Shown in pieces: positions 50,085 through 60,079 of a stretch of DNA of 64,000 nucleotides. Positions within the stretch are counted from its first letter, which is position 1; each line of letters starts with the position of its first letter. A program made the translations under genes and the position numbers. This DNA is from Curtobacterium sp. VKM Ac-1376 (GTDB taxonomy: Bacteria > Actinomycetota > Actinomycetes > Actinomycetales > Microbacteriaceae), in the NCBI RefSeq assembly GCF_015351025.1, contig NZ_JADKRV010000004.1, positions 186,001-250,000 on the forward strand, read 5' to 3'. The notes beneath the pieces are model-generated. The model had not been told where the DNA came from. It worked only from the letters and a program-made list of their open reading frames with translations, and did not search any database.

Positions 50085-51014
50085 CTAGTCGGTGGCGTCG
50101 CCCTGGGTGCGGCGGTCGGCCAGGAAGCGCTCGAGCTCGGCCGCGATCGCATCGGCGGTCGGGACCTCGCCGTCGACGCCCGTGAGCGGCGACCCGACGG
50201 GGTTGCCCTCCATGTACGTGTCGTGGCGCTCCTCGAGCACGGACACCAGGCGCTGCAGTTCGCCGTTGCCCGCCACCTGCTCGTCGACGCGGGTCAGGAA
50301 CTCGCGACCCGATTCGCGCAGGGGGTCGGTCGGGAAGATCAGGCCCGTGGCGGCGGCGATTCCGGACAGCGCGGCAACCGCGGCGTCCGGGTACTCGGTG
50401 TCCGACAGGTAGTGGGGCACGAGCAGCACGAGCCCCGTGACCTGCTTCCCCGTCTCGGCCAGGCGGTGCTCGACGAGGTGCAGGACGTTCGCCGGAGCCT
50501 GGGTCTCGGGCTTCCACACGCTCATCTGCTCGATGAGGTCGGCCCGCGTGCCGGACACGGTGAGGCTGATCGGACGGGTGTGCGGGACGGGCATCGGGAT
50601 GGCCTGCAGCCACGTCGTGTCGGCGACCTGCAGCTCGGCGGCGAGCTCGGTGACGGCGCGCACGAAGCGGTTCCACTGGAAGTCGGGCTCGTAGCCGGAG
50701 AGGAACAGGAACGGCTGCCCGATCTCGTCACGGACGAGGTGCAGTGCGAGGCGCGGCGGGTCGACGGCCGTGATGTGGTCGTGCTCGAAGGTGATGACGG
50801 GCCGACGCGCACGCCAGTCGAGCAGGGCGTCGGGGTCGAACTCGGCGAGGAGCTCGGTGTCGAGGTCCTCGAGGATCGACGCCGTCACCTGCGCGACGGC
50901 CGACCCGGCGTCGGCGAAACCGGTGAGACCGGCGACCAGGTGCAACCCTGCCGGGACGGTCGGGGCGTCCGCGTCGAACGTGTAGAGCTCCTCAGGGTGG
51001 TTCACCGTGCCCAT
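50085..51014 (-). CDS. PAC2 family protein
   Basis: 309 residues. HLVAGLTGFADAGSAVAQVT, then GYEPDFQWNRFVRAVTELA, LQAIPMPVPHTRPISLTVSG and LLVPHYLSDTEYPDAAVAAL are the conserved text of actinobacterial PAC2 (proteasome assembly chaperone-like) proteins. Role unknown outside proteasome-bearing species. It is divergent from pepA. Confidence 0.92.
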   Translation of the reverse strand: MGTVNHPEELYTFDADAPTVPAGLHLVAGLTGFADAGSAVAQVTASILEDLDTELLAEFDPDALLDWRARRPVITFEHDHITAVDPPRLALHLVRDEIGQPFLFLSGYEPDFQWNRFVRAVTELAAELQVADTTWLQAIPMPVPHTRPISLTVSGTRADLIEQMSVWKPETQAPANVLHLVEHRLAETGKQVTGLVLLVPHYLSDTEYPDAAVAALSGIAAATGLIFPTDPLRESGREFLTRVDEQVAGNGELQRLVSVLEERHDTYMEGNPVGSPLTGVDGEVPTADAIAAELERFLADRRTQGDATD

Positions 51015-51090
51015 GCTAGGCGGGGGGTCGGACGTCCCCGGTGCGCGGCGACGACGCCGACAGCGAACAGGGCGTCGGTAGGGTTGGAGG

Positions 51091-52605
<1,515 letters not shown>

Positions 52606-52613
52606 TAGGTTTG

Positions 52614-52655
52614 GTATCGGTGGGAACAGCGCATCGCCGCGCTTCCCACCGGTAC
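52614..52655. terminator. hairpin after pepA
   Basis: 13-nt arms GTATCGGTGGGAA and TTCCCACCGGTAC (one mismatch), 16-nt loop, 8 bp after the pepA stop. Confidence 0.7.
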
Positions 52656-52758
52656 TGCACGGGACGGGACCGGAACCATGCGGTCCGACCGTCGGACGCC
52701 GCCACCGCGGTGTCCAGTGGGCCCGATCGGCCCGACACGCACGAGGGAGTTGCACCAG

Positions 52759-54132
52759 GTGACGGAACAGACTTACGACGTCGTGGTCCTCGGTGGCGGG
52801 AGCGGTGGGTACGCCGCAGCGCTCCGGGCCGCCGAACTCGGCATGAGCGTCGCGCTCATCGAGGGCGACAAGCTCGGGGGGACGTGCCTGCACCGCGGCT
52901 GCATCCCGACGAAGGCACTGCTGCACGCCGCGGAGATCGCCGACGGCGCGCGTGACGCGGGGAAGTACGGCGTCATCGCGGAGTTCACCGGTGTCGACGT
53001 GCCGAAGGTCATCGACTACCAGCAGGGCGTCATCAACTCCAAGTACAAGGGCCTGCAGGGCCTGATCAAGGCCCGCGGCATCACCGTCGTCGAGGGCTGG
53101 GGGCGGCTGACCTCGCAGAACACCGTCCAGGTCGGCGACCGGACCGTGACCGGCAAGAACATCGTGCTCGCGACCGGCTCCTACTCGAAGTCCCTGCCCG
53201 GGCTCGAGATCGGTGGCCGCGTGATCACCTCCGAGACCGCGCTCCGCATGGACTACGTCCCGAACAAGGTCGTCATCCTCGGCGGTGGCGTCATCGGCGT
53301 CGAGTTCGCCAGCGTCTGGAAGTCCTTCGGCGCCGAGGTCACGATCGTCGAGGGCCTCCCGCACCTCGTCCCCGCCGAGGACGAGTCGATGTCGAAGCAG
53401 CTCGAGCGCGCGTTCCGCAAGCGCGGCATCGAGTTCTCGCTCGGCGTCCGGTTCCAGGGCGTCGAGCAGCACGAGAACGGCGTCGTCGTCACCCTCGAGG
53501 ACGGCAAGACCTTCGACGGCGACGTCCTGCTCGTCGCGGTCGGTCGTGGCCCCGTCACGCAGAACGTCGGGTACGACGAGGTCGGCGTCGCGATGGACCG
53601 CGGGTTCGTCACCACGAACGAGCGCCTCGCGACGAACCTGCCGAACGTCTACGCCGTCGGCGACATCGTGCCCGGCCTGCAGCTCGCGCACCGCGGCTTC
53701 CAGCAGGGCATCTTCGTGGCCGAGGAGATCGCCGGCCTGAACCCGGTGGTCATCGAGGACAAGAACATCCCGAAGATCACCTACTCCGACCCCGAGGTCG
53801 CGTCGGTCGGACTCTCGCAGGCCAAGGCCGAGGAGCAGTACGGCGCCGACAAGGTGGACTCGTACGAGTACAACCTCGCCGGCAACGGCAAGAGCCACAT
53901 CATCGGGACCTCCGGCTCCGTCAAGGTCGTGCGCGTCGTGGACGGTCCCGTCGTCGGCGTGAGCATGATCGGTGCCCGCGTCGGTGAGCTCATCGGCGAA
54001 GCCCAGCTCGCCGTGAACTGGGAGGCCTACCCGGAGGACGTCGCTCCGCTGGTCCACGGCCACCCGACCCAGAACGAAGCCCTCGGCGAGGCGTTCATGC
54101 ACCTCGCGGGCAAGCCGCTCCACGCGCTGTGA
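52759..54132 (+). CDS. lpdA: dihydrolipoyl dehydrogenase (E3)
   Basis: 457 residues from GTG 52759 (GAGGGAG upstream). FAD motif VVLGGGSGGYAAALRAAELG, redox disulfide GGTCLHRGCIPTKAL, NAD motif VILGGGVIGVEFASVW and the C-terminal HGHPTQNEALGEAF with the active His. It reoxidises lipoyl groups of 2-oxoacid dehydrogenases and adjoins sucB, 73 bp downstream. Confidence 0.96.
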   Translation: MTEQTYDVVVLGGGSGGYAAALRAAELGMSVALIEGDKLGGTCLHRGCIPTKALLHAAEIADGARDAGKYGVIAEFTGVDVPKVIDYQQGVINSKYKGLQGLIKARGITVVEGWGRLTSQNTVQVGDRTVTGKNIVLATGSYSKSLPGLEIGGRVITSETALRMDYVPNKVVILGGGVIGVEFASVWKSFGAEVTIVEGLPHLVPAEDESMSKQLERAFRKRGIEFSLGVRFQGVEQHENGVVVTLEDGKTFDGDVLLVAVGRGPVTQNVGYDEVGVAMDRGFVTTNERLATNLPNVYAVGDIVPGLQLAHRGFQQGIFVAEEIAGLNPVVIEDKNIPKITYSDPEVASVGLSQAKAEEQYGADKVDSYEYNLAGNGKSHIIGTSGSVKVVRVVDGPVVGVSMIGARVGELIGEAQLAVNWEAYPEDVAPLVHGHPTQNEALGEAFMHLAGKPLHAL

Positions 54133-54205
54133 TCGCCACGGGTCCGCGCACTGTGACAATGACATCACCAACCACTGCAATCCCCCGCGAAGAGGAGTCC
54201 ACCCG

Positions 54206-55717
54206 ATGAGCGAATCCGTCAGCCTCCCGGCGCTCGGCGAGAGCGTCACCGAGGGCACGGTGACCCGATGGCTGAAGAACGTCGGTGACCGGGTCGAGGT
54301 CGACGAGCCGCTGCTCGAGGTCTCGACCGACAAGGTCGACACCGAGATCCCGTCGCCGGTCGCCGGCGTCGTCGAGGAGATCCTCGTCCAGGAGGACGAG
54401 ACCGTCGAGGTCGGCACTGCCCTCGTGAAGATCGGTGACGGCACGTCCGACTCCGGTTCGGGCTCGTCCGTCGACGCCAACGCTGACGACGCCAACGCGG
54501 CCGCCGCCGAGGCCGAGAAGCCCGAGACCGCTCCGAGCACCGAGCAGGAAACCGAGACCCCGGCGCCGGAGCCCACCGAGCCCGAGCCGGCTCCGGCCGG
54601 CCAGACGCAGCCGGCCGCCCCGCAGGCACCGTCCGCGCCGCCCGCCGCCGCTCCGGTCCCCGCCGCCGCTCCGGTCCCGCCGCCCGCAGCCGCTCCCCCG
54701 GCAGCCGTGCCGGCCCAGGCCGCTCCGGCTGCCGAGCCGGCTCCGTCAGCCGCCCCCGGCACCACGGCAGCCGCTGCAGTACCCAACCCGACGCAGGACG
54801 GCGCTGTCTCCGGTTACGTCACCCCGCTCGTGCGCAAGCTCGCCAACGAGCAGGGCGTCGACCTGTCCACCGTCACCGGTTCGGGTGTCGGAGGACGCAT
54901 CCGCAAGGAGGACGTCCTCGCCGCCGCCGCGAAGGCCCCCGCCGCCACCGGTGCAGCAGCACCCACCGCGACGTCCGGCCCGTTCGTCGCCGAGGTCTCG
55001 CCGCTGCGCGGCACCCGCGAGAAGATGACGCGCCTGCGCAAGGTCGTCGCGGAGCGTGCCGTGCAGTCGATGACCTCGACCGCGCAGCTCACGAGCGTCG
55101 TCGAGGTCGACGTCACGAAGGTGGCGCAGTTCCGCGACGCCCACAAGGCGGAGTTCGTCGAGAAGACCGGCTCGAAGCTCTCCTTCATGCCGTTCTTCGC
55201 GCTCGCGGCGTCCGAGGCGCTCAAGGCCCACCCGAAGATCAACTCGACCGTCGAGGGTGACGAGATCGTCTACCCGGAGACCGAGAACGTCTCCATCGCG
55301 GTGGACACCGAGCGCGGCCTGCTGACCCCGGTCATCAAGGACGCGGCGTCGCTCGACCTCGCGCAGTTCTCGAAGTCCATCGCGGACCTCGCCGAGCGCA
55401 CCCGGAACAACCAGCTCAAGCCCGACGAGCTGGCCGGCGGGACGTTCACGCTGACCAACACCGGTTCGCGTGGCGCGCTCTTCGACACCCCCGTGGTGTT
55501 CCTGCCCCAGTCGGCGATCCTCGGGACCGGCATCGTGACGAAGCGCCCGGCAGTCGTGAAGGTCGACGGCCAGGAGGCCATCGCGATCCGCTCGTTCGTC
55601 TACCTCGCGCTGTCGTACGACCACCGGATCATCGACGGTGCGGACGCGTCGCGCTACCTCGTCGCGGTGAAGAACCGCCTGGAAGAGGGCAACTTCGCTC
55701 CGAACCTCGGGTACTGA
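54206..55717 (+). CDS. sucB: dihydrolipoamide succinyltransferase/acyltransferase (E2) of a 2-oxoacid dehydrogenase complex
   Basis: 503 residues. One lipoyl domain (residues 1-80, lipoyl Lys in STDKVDTEIPSP), a long Pro/Ala-rich linker (95-195), the peripheral subunit-binding domain (TPLVRKLANEQGVDLSTVTG) and the catalytic domain ending SYDHRIIDGADASRYL. The gene order lpdA-sucB suggests the oxoglutarate complex; a pyruvate complex cannot be excluded from sequence alone. Confidence 0.92.
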   Translation: MSESVSLPALGESVTEGTVTRWLKNVGDRVEVDEPLLEVSTDKVDTEIPSPVAGVVEEILVQEDETVEVGTALVKIGDGTSDSGSGSSVDANADDANAAAAEAEKPETAPSTEQETETPAPEPTEPEPAPAGQTQPAAPQAPSAPPAAAPVPAAAPVPPPAAAPPAAVPAQAAPAAEPAPSAAPGTTAAAAVPNPTQDGAVSGYVTPLVRKLANEQGVDLSTVTGSGVGGRIRKEDVLAAAAKAPAATGAAAPTATSGPFVAEVSPLRGTREKMTRLRKVVAERAVQSMTSTAQLTSVVEVDVTKVAQFRDAHKAEFVEKTGSKLSFMPFFALAASEALKAHPKINSTVEGDEIVYPETENVSIAVDTERGLLTPVIKDAASLDLAQFSKSIADLAERTRNNQLKPDELAGGTFTLTNTGSRGALFDTPVVFLPQSAILGTGIVTKRPAVVKVDGQEAIAIRSFVYLALSYDHRIIDGADASRYLVAVKNRLEEGNFAPNLGY

Positions 55718-55734
55718 GCCCAGCAGCACGGCCG

Positions 55735-55769
55735 ACGGCCCCGGTTCCCCTCGTGGGAGCCGGGGCCGT
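55735..55769. terminator. hairpin after sucB
   Basis: 15-nt arms ACGGCCCCGGTTCCC and GGGAGCCGGGGCCGT (one mismatch), 5-nt loop, between convergent genes. Confidence 0.8.
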
Positions 55770-55818
55770 TCCCGTTCCGCCGCACACTCGGTCCGTCACT
55801 CGCCGCGCGCCCGGTCCG

Positions 55819-56607
55819 TCACCCGCTGCCGACCGCGGTCAGGGCGGCGACGACCGCCCCGACCGCGACGACGACGCCGACCAGGACGCGGCGGAGCGGC
55901 AGGCGTCGCCCCGGACCGAGCGGGATCCCGCGCTCGACCACGTCACGGAATCGCTCGACCAGCGCGACGGGAGCGTCCGGCGGCGACGGTGCGGCGAAGA
56001 CGAGGTCGCTCGGGACCGGACTCCACCGGAACGGCCGGGGCGCAGCGCTGCCACGGACCACGTCGAGCGCTGCCCGGACGGCGGTGCGGTCCCCCTCGAG
56101 CGCATCCTGCACCGCCGTGAGGACCCTGTGCCTGACCGGATCACCGGGGTCGACACGGTCCCACACCGTGCGGGCCGCGAGCACGAGGGTCATGGCGGCG
56201 TCGAGGTCCGACGCCGACGCCGTGCTGCCGTCCGCCCCCGTCGGGTGGTCGCACACGACAACTGCTCCGGCGTCGTCCACGATGACGTCGTCGATGCCCG
56301 CCGTGCCGAGGCGGACCGCTCCGTCGTGTGCGGCGACCAGGAGTTCGAGGAGCGGCACGGTCAGGGTCACCGCGACGCCCGTGGTCGGCGTGCCGAGCCG
56401 GTCGAGCGCAGCGGCCAGCGGTGTCCCGGTCGGGCGCTCGAGATCGACCACCAGTCGGCCGCTCGTCGTCCGACCGACGTCGGCGACGGGCACGAGGTGC
56501 CGCTCGCCGGCCGCGCTGCGGTCGGCAGCCCAGCCGAGCAGGGCGGACTCGTCATCGGTCGCGATCCAGCGGTCGGGGTGATCGGTGTGGACGGGAGTCG
56601 TCGGCAT
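55819..56607 (-). CDS. hypothetical protein, possible degenerate protein kinase with C-terminal membrane anchor
   Basis: 262 residues from ATG 56607. The middle (LVAAHDGAVRLGTAGIDDVI, then VDDAGAVVVCDHP) mimics the spacing of a kinase catalytic loop and DFG segment (H-x-x-GVVHGD...N-V-L-V-D-x-x-G-x-x-V-L-x-D-F-G), but both catalytic Asp motifs are absent. One hydrophobic helix ends the protein (VLVGVVVAVGAVVAALTAVG). The kinase relation is inference. It is divergent from the DUF4191 gene. Confidence 0.65.
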   Translation of the reverse strand: MPTTPVHTDHPDRWIATDDESALLGWAADRSAAGERHLVPVADVGRTTSGRLVVDLERPTGTPLAAALDRLGTPTTGVAVTLTVPLLELLVAAHDGAVRLGTAGIDDVIVDDAGAVVVCDHPTGADGSTASASDLDAAMTLVLAARTVWDRVDPGDPVRHRVLTAVQDALEGDRTAVRAALDVVRGSAAPRPFRWSPVPSDLVFAAPSPPDAPVALVERFRDVVERGIPLGPGRRLPLRRVLVGVVVAVGAVVAALTAVGSG

Positions 56608-56735
56608 GGCCACCAGCGTGGCGGAGGTGGGCGGGCCTCCCGTGCCGTCCTGCGCCACCTGTGGACAGGGCGTGTTCGCGCACAGCCGGACACGGGGCGG
56701 TCTCCCCAGGTGCGAGGAGGCCGTATCCTGTTCGC

Positions 56736-57452
56736 ATGGCACGCAGCTCTTCCACGGACAAGAAGGCGAAGGAGCCGGGGCGTCTCAAGCAGATGTTCCA
56801 GGTCTTCCAGATGACCCGCAAGGCCGAGCCGTCGTCGGTCTGGTGGTTCGCCTTGGCCTTCGTCGGCCCGGTCGTCCTCGGTGTCCTGCTCGCGCTGCTC
56901 CTGCCGGGGCAGAACTGGCTCGCGATCATCCTGTGGATCGTCGCCGGCGTCCTGCTCGGAGTACTGCTGTTCCTGATCGTGCTGGGTCGTTTGGCCGAGC
57001 GTGCCGCGTACTCGCAGATCGAGGGCCAGCCCGGTGCCGTCGGTGCCGTGCTGTCGAACTCGCTCCGCCGTCAGTGGCGTTCGAGTGAGATGCCCGTCGC
57101 CGTGCACGGCCGCTCGCAGGCCGCTGTCTACCGCGCCGTCGGTCGTCCCGGGGTCGTGCTCATCACGGAGGGGCAGCGCGGCAACCTCAACCGTCAGGTC
57201 GACGAGGAGCGCCGCAAGGTCCAGCGCATCGTCCCGAACGTCGCCGTGCACGTGCTGCACGTGGGTGACGGCACCGGGGACAGCCTGACGCTGCACAAGC
57301 TCCCCCGCGCGATGAACAAGCTGAAGAAGTCGCTCAACCGCAACGAGGTCCTGGCCGTCGCCAACCGTCTCGACTCGCTGACGCAGAGCCCTGCGGCCGC
57401 GATCCCGAAGGGCATGGACCCGATGCGGGCCCGCGCCGGACGGCCGCGCTGA
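56736..57452 (+). CDS. DUF4191 domain-containing membrane protein
   Basis: 238 residues. A basic N-terminus (RLKQMFQVFQMTRKAEPSS), two transmembrane segments (about 37-59 and 63-85), then a soluble domain with RWRSSEMPVAVHGRSQAAVY-like text and KKSLNRNEVLAVANRLDSL are typical of this actinobacterial family of unknown function. Confidence 0.93.
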   Translation: MARSSSTDKKAKEPGRLKQMFQVFQMTRKAEPSSVWWFALAFVGPVVLGVLLALLLPGQNWLAIILWIVAGVLLGVLLFLIVLGRLAERAAYSQIEGQPGAVGAVLSNSLRRQWRSSEMPVAVHGRSQAAVYRAVGRPGVVLITEGQRGNLNRQVDEERRKVQRIVPNVAVHVLHVGDGTGDSLTLHKLPRAMNKLKKSLNRNEVLAVANRLDSLTQSPAAAIPKGMDPMRARAGRPR

Positions 57453-57471
57453 CCGAAGCCCGCCGTACACC

Positions 57472-57507
57472 AGGACGCCCCCGACCAGATCTGGTCGGGG
57501 GCGTCCT
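57472..57507. terminator. 36-bp perfect palindrome after the DUF4191 gene
   Basis: 18-nt arms AGGACGCCCCCGACCAGA and complement with no loop, 19 bp after the stop codon. Different in sequence from the GACGGGAGGC family but identical in placement. Confidence 0.85.
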
Positions 57508-57570
57508 CGTGCGTGCGAGCCGGCCAGCCGACCCTGCACCGTGCGACGTCGCTCGAAGCCGGTCGTGAAT

Positions 57571-57633
57571 GGTGCGCGGTTCCGTACTCGGTGCGAGAAG
57601 CGCAGGCGCGCACCGAGTACAGAACCTCGCACC
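57571..57633. repeat. second long inverted repeat between DUF4191 and RDD genes
   Basis: 25-nt arms (left from GGTGCGCGGTTCCGTACTCG, right complement) with about three mismatches and a 13-nt loop. Short CTCGCACC/GGTGCGAG echoes follow up to 57660. It would terminate the RDD gene from the other side. Confidence 0.75.
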
Positions 57634-57706
57634 AGACGGATGACCTCGCACCGTGCGAGCCTCCAGGCCGCTCCGCCGCGCCGCCGACGTGGCGACCAGC
57701 AACACC

Positions 57707-58162
57707 TCAGCGCCGGACGAGCACCGTCCCCGCGATGCGGTCGTGCGCACCGCGACTGTCCCGGTCGATGATGAGCGCCGGCACCACGAGGCACAGCAGC
57801 ACCGTCCGGACGATCGGACGCCACACCCCGACGTACCCTCCACGCATCGGCACGACCCGCAGGCCGACGCAGACGTGCCCGAAGGACCCGGACAGCAGGC
57901 AGATGAACACGACCTGCAGCGCGGCGAAGATGGCGAGCTGGATCCAGGTGTGCGCGATGTCACCCGAGCCGCTCACCGGCGACCACACGCCCGTCACGTA
58001 GGCGACCAGGTCGGCCAACGCCCCGTCGATGAGCAGGGCGACGATGCGGCGTCCGATCCGCCCCACACTGCGGGGCCCGGTCTCCGGCAGGCCGAGGTCC
58101 TTGCCCGGCCACCCGTCCGGGTGATCGGACGGCGCGGACGGACTGGGAGTGTTGCGGGCCAT
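57707..58162 (-). CDS. RDD family membrane protein
   Basis: 151 residues. The RDD domain starts GRIGRRIVALLIDGALADLV (Arg and Asp of the family), with three hydrophobic segments and a C-terminal IDRDSRGAHDRIAGTVLV. Function unknown. It is divergent from glnA; the two GlnR boxes lie 29-66 bp upstream of its start, so nitrogen control of this gene is possible. Confidence 0.9.
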   Translation of the reverse strand: MARNTPSPSAPSDHPDGWPGKDLGLPETGPRSVGRIGRRIVALLIDGALADLVAYVTGVWSPVSGSGDIAHTWIQLAIFAALQVVFICLLSGSFGHVCVGLRVVPMRGGYVGVWRPIVRTVLLCLVVPALIIDRDSRGAHDRIAGTVLVRR

Positions 58163-58190
58163 GCTCCCCAGGGTAGGCGACCGGCCGGGC

Positions 58191-58228
58191 GTAACACGCC
58201 CGAAACAAACCAGTCATGTCCGGGAAAC
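58191..58228. promoter_or_regulatory. tandem GlnR boxes in the glnA promoter
   Basis: GTAAC-N6-GAAAC at 58191-58206 and GTCAT-N6-GAAAC at 58213-58228, start to start 22 bp. Each half fits the streptomycete GlnR consensus gTnAC-n6-GaAAC, and the 22-bp phasing is that of paired a- and b-sites. GlnR itself is not in the window. Confidence 0.8.
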
Positions 58229-58304
58229 CCCGTGTCAATAGCCTCGTCGGAGGGTTCCTTCACCGGTGCCTCCGACATCACCCAACCCATTGGAGATCGG
58301 CCCC

Positions 58305-59729
58305 ATGTTCAGCGATTCCTCCGAGGTCCTGGCCTTCATCAAGGACACCGACGTCAAGTTCCTCGACATCCGCTTCACGGACCTGCCGGGTGTGCAGCAG
58401 CACTTCAACATCCCCGCTTCCACCGTCGACGAGGACTTCTTCTCGGTCGGGCAGCTGTTCGACGGCTCCTCGATCCGTGGGTTCGCGTCGATCCACGAGT
58501 CCGACATGCAGCTGATCCCCGATGTGACGACGGCGTACGTCGACCAGTTCCGCGCCGAGCGCACGCTCATCATGATCTTCGACATCTACAATCCGCGGAA
58601 CGGCGAGATCTACGGCCGCGACCCGCGCCAGGTGGCGAAGAAGGCCGAGAAGTACCTCGCGTCGACGGGCATCGCGGACACGGCGTTCTTCGCCCCCGAG
58701 GCCGAGTTCTACATCTTCGACGACGTCCGCTACTCCGTCACCCAGAACCAGTCGTTCTACGCGGTCGACTCCGAAGAGGGCGCCTGGAACACCGGCCGTG
58801 ACGAAGAGGGCGGCAACCTCGCCAACAAGACCCCGTACAAGGGCGGCTACTTCCCCGTGTCGCCGGTCGACAAGACCGCCGACCTGCGCGACGACATCAC
58901 CCTCAAGCTGATCGACGCGGGCTTCGAGCTCGAGCGCTCGCACCACGAGGTGGGCACCGGCGGCCAGCAGGAGATCAACTACAAGTTCGACACGATGGTC
59001 CATGCCGCGGACGACATCCTGAAGTTCAAGTACATCGTCAAGAACACGGCCGATCAGTGGGGCAAGGTCGCCACGTTCATGCCGAAGCCGCTCTTCGGCG
59101 ACAACGGTTCGGGCATGCACACTCACCAGTCGCTCTGGTCGGACGGAAAGCCGCTGTTCTACGACGAGAACGGCTACGGCGGCCTCTCGGACCTCGCCCG
59201 CTGGTACATCGGCGGCATCCTGAAGCACGCCTCCGCGCTGCTCGCCTTCACCAACCCGTCGATCAACTCGTACCACCGTCTGGTCAAGGGGTTCGAGGCC
59301 CCGGTCAACCTGGTCTACTCGGCCGGCAACCGCTCGGCGGCGATCCGCATCCCGATCACGGGCACGAACCCGAAGGCCAAGCGCATCGAGTTCCGCGCGC
59401 CTGACGCCTCCGGCAACCCGTACCTCGCCTTCGCTGCACAGCTGATGGCAGGCCTCGACGGCATCCAGAACCGCATCGAGCCGCACGAGCCGGTCGACAA
59501 GGACCTCTACGAGCTCCCCCCGGAGGAGGCCAAGGGCATCCCGCAGGTCCCCGGCTCCCTCGACGAGGCGCTCGACGCGCTCGAGGCGGACCACGAGTTC
59601 CTCACGAAGGGCAACGTCTTCACCGAGGACCTCATCCAGACCTGGATCGACTACAAGCGTGAGAACGAGATCCTCCCGCTGGCGCAGCGCCCGCACCCGT
59701 TCGAGTACGAGCTGTACTTCGGCGTCTGA
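58305..59729 (+). CDS. glnA: glutamine synthetase type I
   Basis: 474 residues from ATG 58305. [59 protein letters not shown] and [13 protein letters not shown] are the beta-type GSI active-site segments; the adenylylation Tyr is in [13 protein letters not shown]. It ligates ammonia to glutamate. GlnR boxes upstream indicate nitrogen regulation. Confidence 0.97.
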   Translation: MFSDSSEVLAFIKDTDVKFLDIRFTDLPGVQQHFNIPASTVDEDFFSVGQLFDGSSIRGFASIHESDMQLIPDVTTAYVDQFRAERTLIMIFDIYNPRNGEIYGRDPRQVAKKAEKYLASTGIADTAFFAPEAEFYIFDDVRYSVTQNQSFYAVDSEEGAWNTGRDEEGGNLANKTPYKGGYFPVSPVDKTADLRDDITLKLIDAGFELERSHHEVGTGGQQEINYKFDTMVHAADDILKFKYIVKNTADQWGKVATFMPKPLFGDNGSGMHTHQSLWSDGKPLFYDENGYGGLSDLARWYIGGILKHASALLAFTNPSINSYHRLVKGFEAPVNLVYSAGNRSAAIRIPITGTNPKAKRIEFRAPDASGNPYLAFAAQLMAGLDGIQNRIEPHEPVDKDLYELPPEEAKGIPQVPGSLDEALDALEADHEFLTKGNVFTEDLIQTWIDYKRENEILPLAQRPHPFEYELYFGV

Positions 59730-59742
59730 GTCCCGCTGACCC

Positions 59743-59778
59743 CGAAGGGCCCCGCACCGTCAGGTGCGGGGCCCTTCG
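59743..59778. terminator. glnA terminator
   Basis: Perfect 15-nt arms CGAAGGGCCCCGCAC and complement with a 6-nt loop, 13 bp after the glnA stop. Confidence 0.85.
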
Positions 59779-60079
59779 CCGTGCCGGCCACGTTTCCGGG
59801 TGGGCGGCACCTTACGGGCTGCGCCGCCCGTGAGGTGTCGCCCGGCGCGTGCCGACGCGGCCACCGTGAGCGCGGGGTGCGGAGGCGACCGCCTGGAGGC
59901 CCGGCGCCCGTCCGGCGGGCGGGCGCCGGCCCTCCAGGCGGTCGCGACGCACGTTCCTTCCCATCGCACGTGGACTGGAAACCGGAATCGGGCGTACCTG
60001 GTCAGAACTCCCGACCAGGTACGCCCGAATCGACCAGGCAGGCCCGAGACGACCACGGACCCCGTCTCGCGGACGGTGA
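59779..60079. other. gene-free interval with three further hairpins
   Basis: No convincing gene. It holds 59802-59843 (GTGAGGTGTCGCCC family, two mismatches), 59885-59945 (26-nt arms starting GCGACCGCCTGGAGG, one mismatch) and 59988-60028 (16-nt perfect arms TCGGGCGTACCTGGTC and complement). The last two probably terminate the minus-strand polysaccharide operon. Confidence 0.75.
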
